Assembly: GCA_016713305.1 (NCBI GenBank)
Contig: JADJPK010000008.1
Span: forward strand, 186,001-250,000
Direction: 5' to 3'
Length of the DNA stretch: 64,000 nt
Source: Betaproteobacteria bacterium
GTDB lineage: Bacteria; Pseudomonadota; Gammaproteobacteria; Burkholderiales; Ga0077523
Shown here: positions 8,687 to 16,994 of the stretch, one piece after another
How the letters are laid out: each line of letters starts with the position of its first letter
How positions within the stretch are numbered: the first letter of the stretch is position 1
Notes under the pieces: generated by a model
Seen by the model: only the letters and a program-made list of their open reading frames with translations
The model's database searches: none
Told to the model about the DNA's origin: nothing
Program-made: the position numbers and the translations under genes

Positions 8687-10098
8687 TCATGCCCGAGCGT
8701 CTGCGGCGATCCCCATGCGCGCGAGTACGTGATCCGTCATCGCGCGCGCCTGTGTCTCCTCGGCGAGAAAGACTTCCCCGGTGCCGTCGCGGGAGATCCT
8801 GCGCGCTTCCTCTCCGTTTGGCACGACCAGCGCCACCTCGATGCCCGGATTGAGTGCCCGGGCCGTGTCCACCATGCGGCGTGACGCGAGAGTGTCCGGC
8901 GTGGTGATGATCAGCACCGCCGCGCGCGCGATGTGGGCCTGGATGAGCACCCCGGCTTCGGCAGCATCTCCTGCCACCGCCGGCTTTCCGGCCTTGCGCA
9001 GTTCCTCCACGGCGTCGCGCTTCTGCTCGGCGATGACGTGCGGAACGCGAGCCTCGTCCAGCAGTCTCGCGACACGCCGGCCGATTCGACCGTAGCCCAC
9101 GAGGACCACCTGACCCGTCAATTGCCGCTCGTCCACGGTGTAAGGCAGTGTCGCGAGCGGATCGTCAGGCTGCTCCAGTCTGCGCGCGAACGCGGAATTG
9201 CGGCGGATGAAGGCCTGCACCGGCTCCACCGCCGAGAAGAGGAAGGGGTTCAGCGACATCGAGATCAGGGCGCCTGCCAGGATCAGGCTGTTGCCCTCGG
9301 GGGGCAACCATCCGAGCGTGGTACCGAGCCCCGCGAGGATGAACGAGAACTCGCCGATCTGCGCCAGGCTCGCCCCCACGGTAAGCGCCGTCGTGAGCGG
9401 ATAGCGGAAGGCCAGAACGAGTGCGATGGCAGCCAGTGTCTTGCCTATGACGATGATCGCCACGACGGCCAGCACGCGGAGCGGTTCGTCCAGGAGAATC
9501 ATCGGATCGAACAGCATGCCGACGGAGACGAAGAACAGGACGGAGAACGCATCCCGCAACGGCAGCGACTCCTCCGCAGCGCGGTGGCTCAGCTCGGATT
9601 CGCGCATCATCATGCCGGCGAAGAACGCGCCGAGCGCGAACGAAACGCCGAACATATGCGCCGAACCATAGGCCACCCCCACGGCAGCGGCGATCACGCA
9701 CAGCGTGAAGAGCTCGCGCGAACCGGTCTTCGCGATGATCCACAGCAGACGCGGCAGCAGACGCTTGCCCGCCACCAGCATGAGGACGACGAAGGCCGCC
9801 ACCTTGCCGAGAGTGATCGCCAGAAGGAGCCACAGGGCTCACCGTCTTCCACGCTGCCGGTGGACTCGCCCGGCGATGTCATGGCTGCAACGGAGGGCAG
9901 CAGCACCAGCACCAGCACCATCACGAGATCCTCGACCACCAGCCAGCCGACGGCGATGCGCCCGTTGACGGAATCGATCTGTCCGCGCGACTCGAGCGCG
10001 CGAAGCAGCACCACCGTGCTGGCGACCGACAGGGCCAGGCCGAAGACCAGCGCTCCGCCACTGGTCCATCCCCACCACAGCGCCGTGACGGCACCCAA
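8687..10098 (-). pseudogene. Truncated and frameshifted KefB/YbaL-type cation:proton antiporter
   Basis: The reading is a CPA2-family antiporter with a C-terminal TrkA-N/RCK NAD-binding domain (VVLVGYGRIGRRVARLL near 9100). The upstream part (about 9840-10098) encodes GALVFGLALSVASTVVLLRALE and GRIAVGWLVVEDL; the downstream part encodes LGKVAAFVVLML through the RCK domain. The two lie in different frames. Restoring one C in the minus-strand CCC run at 9835-9837 gives EPLWLLLAITLGKVAA, so that break is a single-base deletion. Homology starts at about residue 110 of a full-length protein, and no minus frame of 10099-10368 encodes the missing membrane segments. The gene therefore lacks its 5' end and is probably nonfunctional. 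Confidence 0.8.
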
Positions 10099-10368
10099 CG
10101 CGGTGAGCCCGCGTTCGACTGCCGAGCCCCCTCGATGTTCCTGGCAGTTTCCATCGCAATCCGCGGGAATGGCACACCGTTCGCGAACGCCGCGGGGCCG
10201 CCCGCAAGGGAAACGGAGAATCGTGGCGATGGGAGGAGATCCGGGCCCGCCTGGCTGCCCGCGAAAACGGGAGGGGACGGCGGGACGGTCAAGAATGGAA
10301 CCGGCGCAGTCCGCATTCGACGCGGCGGCGGACGTTGCACAAGTGTTCTGCGGCCGGCAGGGCGCCGG
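10099..10368. other. Noncoding gap between amiR and the antiporter remnant
   Basis: About 270 bases with no credible gene. The three minus frames give Arg/Pro-rich translations without hydrophobic segments, so the missing N-terminus of the antiporter is not hidden here by another frameshift. It is likely a deletion scar or a misassembly junction. Confidence 0.4.
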
Positions 10369-10986
10369 TCAAGCCTTGCCTTCGAAGGAGAGAATGTCGT
10401 TGGCGTTGATGATGGCGTCCGCGATCTCCTCGGTCGTGACGCGCTTGGTCATGGCCTGCTCCCGGATGAGCCGGTAGGCTTCTTCCTCGCTCACGGCACG
10501 GGTCTGCATGAGGATGGTCTTGGCTTTCGCGAGCTTGCGCTGGCTCGCCAGGCGCTGCTCGAGCTTGGAGATGTAGCGCAGACGATCGCGTTCCCGTTCC
10601 GCCTGGCTGCGCGCGACGACGATGGCGGTAAGCAGGCCGAAGGACTTCACGGGCGAGGCGACGACGCCGGAGGCGTTCATCCGCAGCACGCTTTCCACCA
10701 TGGTGGGGTTCTCGTAGTTGACCACCACGATGACCGGGGGCGAGTCCTCGCGCTTGACCCAGCCGGGCTCGAACGAAGCCACCTCGGGACGCACGGCCAG
10801 GAACACGAGATCCGCGTCCTCGGGAAGCCGCTCCCGGGGAGGCCAGAAGGCCTTCACCCGGCAGCCGATGCGGCGCAGCTGGGCAATGAGTTCCTGCCCG
10901 TCCGTATCGTCGGGGTGGAACACCACGACATTCAGCGACCGCAGATCCCGCAGCAGACGGGAGGTGCCGGTCGGAGGCGTCTTCAT
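10369..10986 (-). CDS. amiR: AmiR-type ANTAR antitermination regulator
   Basis: RNA-binding antiterminator of the AmiR/NasT family, 205 aa. An N-terminal pseudo-receiver domain (VVVFHPDDTDGQELIAQL, residues about 20-130) is followed by a coiled helix and the ANTAR domain (KLAKAKTILMQTRAVSEEEAYRLIREQAM, residues about 145-195). Known AmiR binds leader RNA and prevents terminator formation when AmiC releases it. The ATG overlaps the amiC stop (ATGA), so the two are translationally coupled as in Pseudomonas. Its likely target is the terminator at 12656 in front of the amide operon. Confidence 0.88.
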   Translation of the reverse strand: MKTPPTGTSRLLRDLRSLNVVVFHPDDTDGQELIAQLRRIGCRVKAFWPPRERLPEDADLVFLAVRPEVASFEPGWVKREDSPPVIVVVNYENPTMVESVLRMNASGVVASPVKSFGLLTAIVVARSQAERERDRLRYISKLEQRLASQRKLAKAKTILMQTRAVSEEEAYRLIREQAMTKRVTTEEIADAIINANDILSFEGKA

Positions 10987-12143
10987 GCGCTCGATCTCAG
11001 GCCGGTTCTGACCGACCAGTCCTGCAGCGTGTGGGAAACGAGATATGGATCGGGTCGGACACGCTCCCTGGTCTCTTCCAGAATGTCGAACTGCCCTCTG
11101 GCGTTGACGCGTCCGATGCGCGGATACAGATGCGTGTGATGGTTCTGCTCGTCGATGCGCACGCGGCCTTGCGGAGCGTCGAACTCGGAACCGGGCAACG
11201 CTCGCTGCAGCGAGTCGATGTCGTCGGGATCCGCGCGGCTCATGGCATCGGCCAGCAGATGGATCTGGAAGTACGCTGCTTCCAGGCACTGGTTCGCCAT
11301 CTGTTCGCCCCCGAACCGCCGCTGCAGCGCCCCCGTCGTGCGCTGATTCGCAGGCGTCTCCAGACTGTGGAAGTACGGCGCGGACGTGATGTGGCCTTCG
11401 GCGAGCGCGGCACCCATCTGCCGGACCTCCGCCTCGCACGTCGTGAGGCTCGCGATGGGCATGCGCGAGGGATCCAGCTTCGCCTCGCGATACGCCCGAT
11501 AGAGCATGGCGGTGCCCTCGCCGACGACCGTCGAGAAGATGAAGTCCGGACCGGCATTCTTCACCAGCCGGATCATTGCGTCGTAGTCGGCCTGCGTCGC
11601 CTCGAGCGGAAGATAGTGCTCCGAGATCTTCTCTCCGCCGCGCTCCAGCACGAGGTCGCTCATGATGCGGTTGGATTCGTAGGGATACACGTAGTCCGAG
11701 CCGACCATGAAGACGCGCGAACCGAACTTGCGCGTCATGTACTCGGCGAGCTGGACGCTGTTCTGATTGGGCGCGGCACCGGTGTAGAAGACGTTGCGCG
11801 AATACTCGAAGCCTTCGTACAGCGTGGGATAGAGCAGCAGTGCATTCCAGCGCTCCAGCACCGGAATGACGGCCTTGCGCGTGCTGGACATGTAGCAGCC
11901 GGCGATGACGCGGATGCCGTCGTCGATGATCAGCTTTTCGGCGAGCGCCCGGTAGAGCGACGGACGCGACTGCGGATCGTAGGACCGCACCTGGAGTTCG
12001 CGGCCCTGAACGCCGCCCGCCGCGTTGATCTCTTCCACGGCGAGCATCGTACCGATCCGCTGGGAGGTCTCGATGACCGAGGTGACCCCGGTTTCCGAGA
12101 ACAGGACACCGATGCGAATCGGGTCGTGATGGGATGAAGTCAT
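10983..12143 (-). CDS. amiC: AmiC-type amide sensor and negative regulator
   Basis: Cytoplasmic ligand-binding repressor with the periplasmic-binding-protein fold (386 aa from 12143) and no signal peptide. Family stretches include IRIGVLFSETGVTSVIE, AGCYMSSTRKAVIPVLE, FYTGAAPNQN and the C-terminal DEQNHHTHLYPRIG. In the known system AmiC sequesters AmiR until a small amide binds. The start at 12143 gives MTSSHHDPIRIGVLF; an alternative ATG at 12173 adds ten residues and neither has a strong ribosome site. It is divergent from the amide transporter operon and shares a 640-base intergenic region with it. Confidence 0.88.
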   Translation of the reverse strand: MTSSHHDPIRIGVLFSETGVTSVIETSQRIGTMLAVEEINAAGGVQGRELQVRSYDPQSRPSLYRALAEKLIIDDGIRVIAGCYMSSTRKAVIPVLERWNALLLYPTLYEGFEYSRNVFYTGAAPNQNSVQLAEYMTRKFGSRVFMVGSDYVYPYESNRIMSDLVLERGGEKISEHYLPLEATQADYDAMIRLVKNAGPDFIFSTVVGEGTAMLYRAYREAKLDPSRMPIASLTTCEAEVRQMGAALAEGHITSAPYFHSLETPANQRTTGALQRRFGGEQMANQCLEAAYFQIHLLADAMSRADPDDIDSLQRALPGSEFDAPQGRVRIDEQNHHTHLYPRIGRVNARGQFDILEETRERVRPDPYLVSHTLQDWSVRTGLRSSA

Positions 12144-12522
12144 GTGCCGTTGTTCATTGGAGTCTCGCGGCATGTGCCCGATGCGCGTCTTTGCGCAGGG
12201 CGGGCGGGTGGGCAATGGTGTCCGTGCGTGCCGCAATTGTTAGCAAGAGCCGGTCCGTTTGTCGAGTTGCCGAACGTGCCGGCGAATCGTTCGTGGCGGG
12301 TCTCGCGCACTCGTCCTCTCCCCGCGCCGCGGCTCGATCGTGGGGCGTTCGAACGGGATGATGCACCAATGACGTGCCGCACAAAAGAGCTGAGCAGGAG
12401 AGCCGCGGGAACAGCCATGCCGGACGCTCCGAGACGAAAGTGCCCTCGGCATAACGCATTGCGAGCGCGCGCCTGCCGTTGCCCCGGGGCTGTCCGGAAT
12501 TTCGTCGCGTCGCAGCAACTGC

Positions 12523-12538
12523 AGGTCCGCCTCTTGCA
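12523..12538 (+). promoter_or_regulatory. Candidate sigma54 promoter of the amide/urease operon
   Basis: AGGTCCGCCTCTTGCA keeps the invariant GG (12524-12525) and GC (12536-12537) with correct 12-base spacing and a full TTGCA box; the -24 half is weaker (GGTCCG against GGCACG). Transcription would start near 12549 and run through the attenuator. A competing sigma70-like -35 TTGACA lies at 12566-12571, without a good -10 at 17 bases. The rest of 12144-12783 holds no gene. Confidence 0.45.
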
Positions 12539-12622
12539 ATGGAAGTGCGTCGGAAGGCACGAAGCTTGACAAGGTTTACGTGCCATGAAAGTCTGTATGC
12601 AGTTTGGAATTCGTGCTGATCG

Positions 12623-12636
12623 AGACAAAGGTGTCT
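12623..12636 (+). promoter_or_regulatory. Candidate ANTAR (AmiR) RNA hairpin
   Basis: A 4-bp stem AGAC/GTCT closes a six-base loop AAAGGT. Position 1 of the loop is A and position 4 is G, the published signature of ANTAR-bound hexaloops. It lies 20 bases before the intrinsic terminator. I could not identify a convincing partner hairpin by eye, although ANTAR targets usually have two. Confidence 0.45.
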
Positions 12637-12655
12637 GGTCGGCGCACCGGCAAAG

Positions 12656-12691
12656 CCCGCACACCGACGCGTTCGGTGTGCGGGTTTTTTT
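12656..12691 (+). terminator. Intrinsic terminator/attenuator in the leader of the amide operon
   Basis: A perfect 12-bp stem CCCGCACACCGA/TCGGTGTGCGGG with a five-base loop is followed by seven T. No + strand gene lies upstream, so it cannot terminate a preceding operon; it sits in the leader 92 bases before the GTG of the binding-protein gene. That layout is the classical substrate for AmiR antitermination. Confidence 0.85.
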
Positions 12692-12783
12692 GCGGTCCGG
12701 CGGGTGGGCAATCCGGTTCCGTGCGTTGCAGGCAGGCAAGCAGGCAAGTGTTTCATCCATCCAACCAGGAAAGGGGAAGAACG

Positions 12784-13974
12784 GTGAGCAATCTGAACAG
12801 GCGGAAGTTCATCAAGACGTCCACCGCGATCGCGGCCGCGAGCGCGTTGCCATTCCCGATGATCAACATCCGGTCGGCCGGTGCGGCAGACAGCGTGAAG
12901 GTGGGTATCCTCCACTCGCTGACGGGCACCATCGCGATTGCCGAGAAGTCGGTGGTCGATGCCGAAATGCTGGCGATCGAGGAGATCAACAAGGCGGGCG
13001 GCGTGATGGGCGCGAAGATCGAGGCAGTCGTCGAGGACGGCGCCAGCGACTGGCCGACGTTCGCGGAGAAGGCGCGCAAGCTGCTGGAGAAGGACAAGGT
13101 CGCGTCGGTGATGGGCTGCTATACGTCCGCATCGCGCAAGGCCGTGCTGCCGGTGTTCGAGAAGCTGAAGGGTCTGCTGTACTACCCGACGTACTACGAG
13201 GGCCTGGAGCAGTCGCCCAACATCATGTACACGGCCCAGGAAGCGACACAGTCCGTGATCGCCGCCATGGAATGGCTGACCAAGAACAAGGGCAAGAGCT
13301 TCTACATGATCGGGTCGGACTACATCTGGCCGCGCACCACGATCAAGATCGCCAAGGCGACACTCGCTCGCCTGGGCGGCAAGCTCGCCGGCGAAGGTTA
13401 CTACCCGCTCGGCCACATCGAGTTCTCGTCCGAGATCAACAAGATCAAGGCGGCCAAGCCTGACGTCATCCTGAACTGCGTCGTGGGCGGTTCGAACGTG
13501 GCGTTCTTCAAGCAGCTCACCGCCGCGGGCATCACGGGCAAGAACCAGACGATCCTGTCGCTTGCCGTGTCCGAGGAGGAAGTCTCCGGCATCGGCGCCG
13601 ACAACACGGCCGGCACGCTCACCTGCATGGGCTACTTCCAGAGCCTGAAGAATCCCGCGAACGAGAAGTTCGTGAAGGCCTTCAAGGCCAAGTACGGCGC
13701 CGGCCGCGTGACGGGCGACACGCTGTCCTGCGGCTACACCTCCGTGTACCTGTGGAAGATGGCTGCCGAGAAGGCGAAGAGCTTCGAGGTGGAGAAGGTC
13801 GTCGCCGCCTCGTCGAACCTCGAGTTCGATGGTCCGGAAGGCAAGATCAAGTTCCACGCCTCCAACCACCACCTGTGGAAGCACGCACGCATCGGTGCGT
13901 TCCGTCCCGACGGCCAGGTGGACATGATCTACGAATCGCCGCTCATCGAGCCGAACCCGTTCCCCAAGCTGTAA
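12784..13974 (+). CDS. Urt/Fmd-type ABC transporter substrate-binding protein (probable short-chain amide or urea receptor)
   Basis: Periplasmic receptor of the second Urt-like importer, 396 aa. A GTG start at 12784 is favoured by an AGGAAAGGGGAAG ribosome site and by the Tat motif NRRKFIKT followed by a hydrophobic stretch. It parallels UrtA (HSLTGTIAIAEKSV, GCYTSASRKAVLPVFE, NHHLWKHARIG) but has YPTYYEGLEQSPN and differs in the ligand cleft region. Its neighbours amiC, amiR and amiE suggest that amides such as acetamide or formamide, or urea derivatives, are the ligand. It could be a second UrtA; the ligand is inferred. Confidence 0.82.
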   Translation: MSNLNRRKFIKTSTAIAAASALPFPMINIRSAGAADSVKVGILHSLTGTIAIAEKSVVDAEMLAIEEINKAGGVMGAKIEAVVEDGASDWPTFAEKARKLLEKDKVASVMGCYTSASRKAVLPVFEKLKGLLYYPTYYEGLEQSPNIMYTAQEATQSVIAAMEWLTKNKGKSFYMIGSDYIWPRTTIKIAKATLARLGGKLAGEGYYPLGHIEFSSEINKIKAAKPDVILNCVVGGSNVAFFKQLTAAGITGKNQTILSLAVSEEEVSGIGADNTAGTLTCMGYFQSLKNPANEKFVKAFKAKYGAGRVTGDTLSCGYTSVYLWKMAAEKAKSFEVEKVVAASSNLEFDGPEGKIKFHASNHHLWKHARIGAFRPDGQVDMIYESPLIEPNPFPKL

Positions 13975-13998
13975 TGCCGGTCTTGCTGTAAAGGCAGT

Positions 13999-14032
13999 GC
14001 CGCGGACGCAACCCGACGGGTGCGTCCGCGGC
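13999..14032 (+). terminator. Long GC hairpin after the amide-binding-protein gene
   Basis: A 12-bp perfect stem GCCGCGGACGCA/TGCGTCCGCGGC with a ten-base loop and no T tract. It occupies the same place as the hairpin after urtA and probably stabilises receptor mRNA or gives partial read-through to the permease genes. Confidence 0.5.
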
Positions 14033-14148
14033 GGTAGTGAACGGCGGTGGCTGCGTACGCCAGACGTTCGTCCGGCGTGCGCGACTCACCGACCCACCGA
14101 ACGCATATGACTGAGCGGCACCGGATCGCTTCGGGGAAGACTGACGTC

Positions 14149-15051
14149 ATGAATCTCGACATGCTGGCCATGCAGGCATTCACCGGCCTGTCCATCTTCA
14201 CGATCCTCATGCTGATGGCGCTGGGGCTCGCGATCGTCTTCGGTCTCATGGGCGTCATCAACATGGCGCACGGCGAGTTGATGGCCATGGGGGCATACGT
14301 GAGCTATGGCGTGTCCCTGTTCTTCCAGCGGTACATGCCGGAACTCATGGGCATCTACATCTTCGTCGGAATTGTCCTGGCCTTCGTCGTCACCAGCATT
14401 TTCGGCTTCGTTCTGGAGCGGGGCCTCATACGCTTCCTGTACAAGCGGCCGCTGGACACGCTGCTGGCCACTTGGGGGCTGAGCCTCATCCTGCAGCAGA
14501 TCTACCGGCAGTTCATCAACTCCAAGGAGGTGGAGGTGCCCACGGTGTCCTGGCTGCAGGGCGCGTGGCAGGCGAGCGAAGGCATCGCGCTTCCGCTGTC
14601 GCGGATGTTCATCATCGGACTGGCCATCGTCACCGCAGCTGCCGTGTATTGGCTCCTGTTCCGCACGCGGCAGGGCCTGCGCATCCGTGCGGTGACGCAG
14701 AACCGCGCGATGGCGGGCGCAGCGGGCATCAACACGACCAAGGTGGACGCCTACACGTTCGCCCTGGGTTGCGGACTGGCAGGCATTGCCGGCAGCTCCT
14801 TCACCATGCTGGCCTCCACCGGGCCCACCACCGGCCAGCAGTACATCGTCGACACGTTCATCGTCGTGGTGTTCGGCGGCGTGGAGAGCCTGCTCGGCAC
14901 CATTTCCTCGGCCTTCATCATCGGCCAGATGCAGTCCTGGTTCGAATACGGGATCAGCGGATCCATGGCACGAGCGAGCATTCTGCTGCTGGTGATCGTC
15001 GTGCTGTACTTCCGTCCGAACGGACTCTTCGCCACCAAGGTGAGACGCTGA
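14149..15051 (+). CDS. Urt/Liv-type permease, UrtB-like without the N-terminal domain
   Basis: Membrane permease of the second importer, 300 aa, about eight hydrophobic segments. The motifs FGLMGVINMAHGELMAMG, DTLLATWGLSL, RAVTQNRAMA and FGGVESLLGT are typical of LivH/UrtB. The start at 14149 has a GGGGA site and begins immediately before the first membrane helix. Unlike UrtB at 1850, it lacks the roughly 200-residue soluble domain, which marks it as a different subfamily (FmdE-like amide permease is one possibility). Its stop overlaps the next start. Confidence 0.88.
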   Translation: MNLDMLAMQAFTGLSIFTILMLMALGLAIVFGLMGVINMAHGELMAMGAYVSYGVSLFFQRYMPELMGIYIFVGIVLAFVVTSIFGFVLERGLIRFLYKRPLDTLLATWGLSLILQQIYRQFINSKEVEVPTVSWLQGAWQASEGIALPLSRMFIIGLAIVTAAAVYWLLFRTRQGLRIRAVTQNRAMAGAAGINTTKVDAYTFALGCGLAGIAGSSFTMLASTGPTTGQQYIVDTFIVVVFGGVESLLGTISSAFIIGQMQSWFEYGISGSMARASILLLVIVVLYFRPNGLFATKVRR

Positions 15052-16250
15052 TGAGACCGTCCATCGACAAGGGTGCCGCGTTCGCCGCGGCCACCGCGCC
15101 GGTCAGCCGCGGCTTTCTCGACAAGTACGCCATTCTCATCCTGGCCGTGCTGCTGCTGGCCGTGGTTCCACTGTCCCTCGACATCTTCCGGCTCGGCCTG
15201 GCGGCCAAGTATCTGTCGCTGTCGTTCTGTGCCGTGGGGATCGTGCTCATCTGGGGCTACGGCGGGATCCTGAGCCTGGGCCAGGGCGTGTTCTTCGGGC
15301 TGGGGAGCTACATGATGGCCATGTTCCTCAAGCTCGAGTCCACATCGGCGGACAGTTCGGCTCAGGCGCTCTCGGCGTTCTTCGGATCGAACCTGCCCGA
15401 CTTCATGGTGTGGAACAGCGTGGAATCGCTGCCGTGGTGGTGGGAGCCGTTCCATCACGTGTGGTTCACGATCCCGGCGATCGTGCTCCTCCCGCCGTTG
15501 CTCGCCTTCGTGCTGGCCTATGCCAACTTCCGGCGCCGCATCGGCGACGTGTACTTCTCCATCGTGACGCTGGCGCTGTCCGCCATCCTGGCGATCGTCA
15601 TCATCGGACAGCAGGGCGTGACAGGCGGCGTGAACGGCATCAACGATTTCCGCACCTTCATGGGAGTCAACCTGGACGAGGACAAGGTGAAGGTGGCGAT
15701 GTACTACATCACCTGCGTCCTGCTGCTCCTGTGCGTGATCGTGGGGACTTTCATCCTCCGCAGCCGCCTTGGAAAGGTGCTGGTGGCCATTCGCGACCGC
15801 GAGGACCGCGTGCGCTTCTCCGGCTACGACCCGGCCCTGTTCAAGGCGTTCATCTTCGCCGTGGCCGCGATGTTCTCGTCGCTGGGTGGCGCCATGTTCA
15901 CCATCCAGGTCGGGCTCGCGTCGCCGTCTCTCGTGGGGATCGTGCCCTCGGTGGAGATGGTGATCTACGCCGCGGTCGGCGGGCGCCTTTCCCTCGTGGG
16001 GGCGGTGTACGGCGCCGTGCTGGTGGGGTCGGCGAAGACCTTCTTCTCGGAGAACTTCGTGGAGTACTGGATGTACTTCATCGGGCTGCTCTTCGTGATC
16101 ATCGTCATGTTCCTGCCCGACGGACTGGCGGGGCTGCTCGACCGCATCCGGGGCAAGCACAAGCAGGCCGCCCCCGCGCTTCACGGCGACATCGCGGCCA
16201 CGCCTGCGACCGGAGCGGCGCTGGCTGACCAGACAGGGAGCGGCAAATGA
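15051..16250 (+). CDS. Urt/Liv-type permease, UrtC-like
   Basis: Second membrane permease of the importer, 399 aa. It overlaps the previous gene by one base (TGATG). It has the LIWGYGGILSLGQGVFFGLG motif, GGVNGINDF and the RDREDRVRFSGYDP loop found in UrtC. A C-terminal cytoplasmic tail of about 30 residues rich in Ala, Lys and Thr follows the last helix. The stop overlaps the next ATPase start by four bases. Confidence 0.88.
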   Translation: MRPSIDKGAAFAAATAPVSRGFLDKYAILILAVLLLAVVPLSLDIFRLGLAAKYLSLSFCAVGIVLIWGYGGILSLGQGVFFGLGSYMMAMFLKLESTSADSSAQALSAFFGSNLPDFMVWNSVESLPWWWEPFHHVWFTIPAIVLLPPLLAFVLAYANFRRRIGDVYFSIVTLALSAILAIVIIGQQGVTGGVNGINDFRTFMGVNLDEDKVKVAMYYITCVLLLLCVIVGTFILRSRLGKVLVAIRDREDRVRFSGYDPALFKAFIFAVAAMFSSLGGAMFTIQVGLASPSLVGIVPSVEMVIYAAVGGRLSLVGAVYGAVLVGSAKTFFSENFVEYWMYFIGLLFVIIVMFLPDGLAGLLDRIRGKHKQAAPALHGDIAATPATGAALADQTGSGK

Positions 16251-16984
16251 GCGAGAACATTCTCGCGGTCGAGGACCTGACCGTTTCGTTCGACGGCTTC
16301 AAGGCCGTGGATGGGCTCAACTTCTACGTGGAGAAGGATGAGCTTCGCTGTGTCATCGGCCCCAACGGCGCAGGCAAGACGACCCTGCTCGACATGATCT
16401 GCGGCAAGACGAAACCGACCGGCGGGACGGTCAAGTTCAAGAATCTGGACCTGACCCACATGATCGAGTACCAGATCACCCGCGTGGGCGTCGGCCGCAA
16501 GTTCCAGAACCCGAGCGTGTACGAGGACCTCACCGTCTTCGAGAACCTGGAGATCTCGTACCCGAAGAAGCGGGGCCTGATGGGTTCGCTCTTCTTCAGG
16601 CGCGACGGCGACCTCATGGCCAAGATCGATCAGGTGGCCGAGCAGATCTTCCTGCACGAGGTTCTGCGCCACAAGGCGGGCCAGCTGAGCCACGGACAGA
16701 AGCAGTGGCTGGAGATCGGCATGCTCCTCATGCAGGACCCGGAGCTGTTGCTGCTCGACGAACCGGTGGCGGGCATGAGCCCCAGGGAGCGCGAGCAGAC
16801 CGCGGAGTTGCTGAACGGAATCTCCAAGGGCCGGTCCATCGTCGTCATCGAGCACGACATGGCATTCGTCCGCATGATCGCCCACAAGGTCACGGTGCTG
16901 CACCAGGGCAAGCTGCTCGCCGAAGGAAGCATGGACCAGGTCCAGGCCCACGAGCGGGTGAAAGAAGTCTATCTGGGCCATTGA
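16247..16984 (+). CDS. ABC transporter ATP-binding protein, UrtD-like
   Basis: ATPase subunit of the second importer, 245 aa. Walker A GPNGAGKTT, signature LSHGQKQWLEIG, Walker B LLLLDEPVAGM and H-loop VVIEHDMAF are complete. It lacks the 35-residue extension of UrtD at 4574 and is otherwise closely similar to it, pointing to an old duplication of the five-gene transporter set. Confidence 0.9.
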   Translation: MSENILAVEDLTVSFDGFKAVDGLNFYVEKDELRCVIGPNGAGKTTLLDMICGKTKPTGGTVKFKNLDLTHMIEYQITRVGVGRKFQNPSVYEDLTVFENLEISYPKKRGLMGSLFFRRDGDLMAKIDQVAEQIFLHEVLRHKAGQLSHGQKQWLEIGMLLMQDPELLLLDEPVAGMSPREREQTAELLNGISKGRSIVVIEHDMAFVRMIAHKVTVLHQGKLLAEGSMDQVQAHERVKEVYLGH

Positions 16985-16994
16985 GAGGCTTGCC

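Noticed and set aside
12566..12598. Sigma70 promoter with TTGACA before the amide operon
   Set aside because: No acceptable -10 box occurs at 16-18 bases; it is mentioned only as a competitor to the sigma54-like site.
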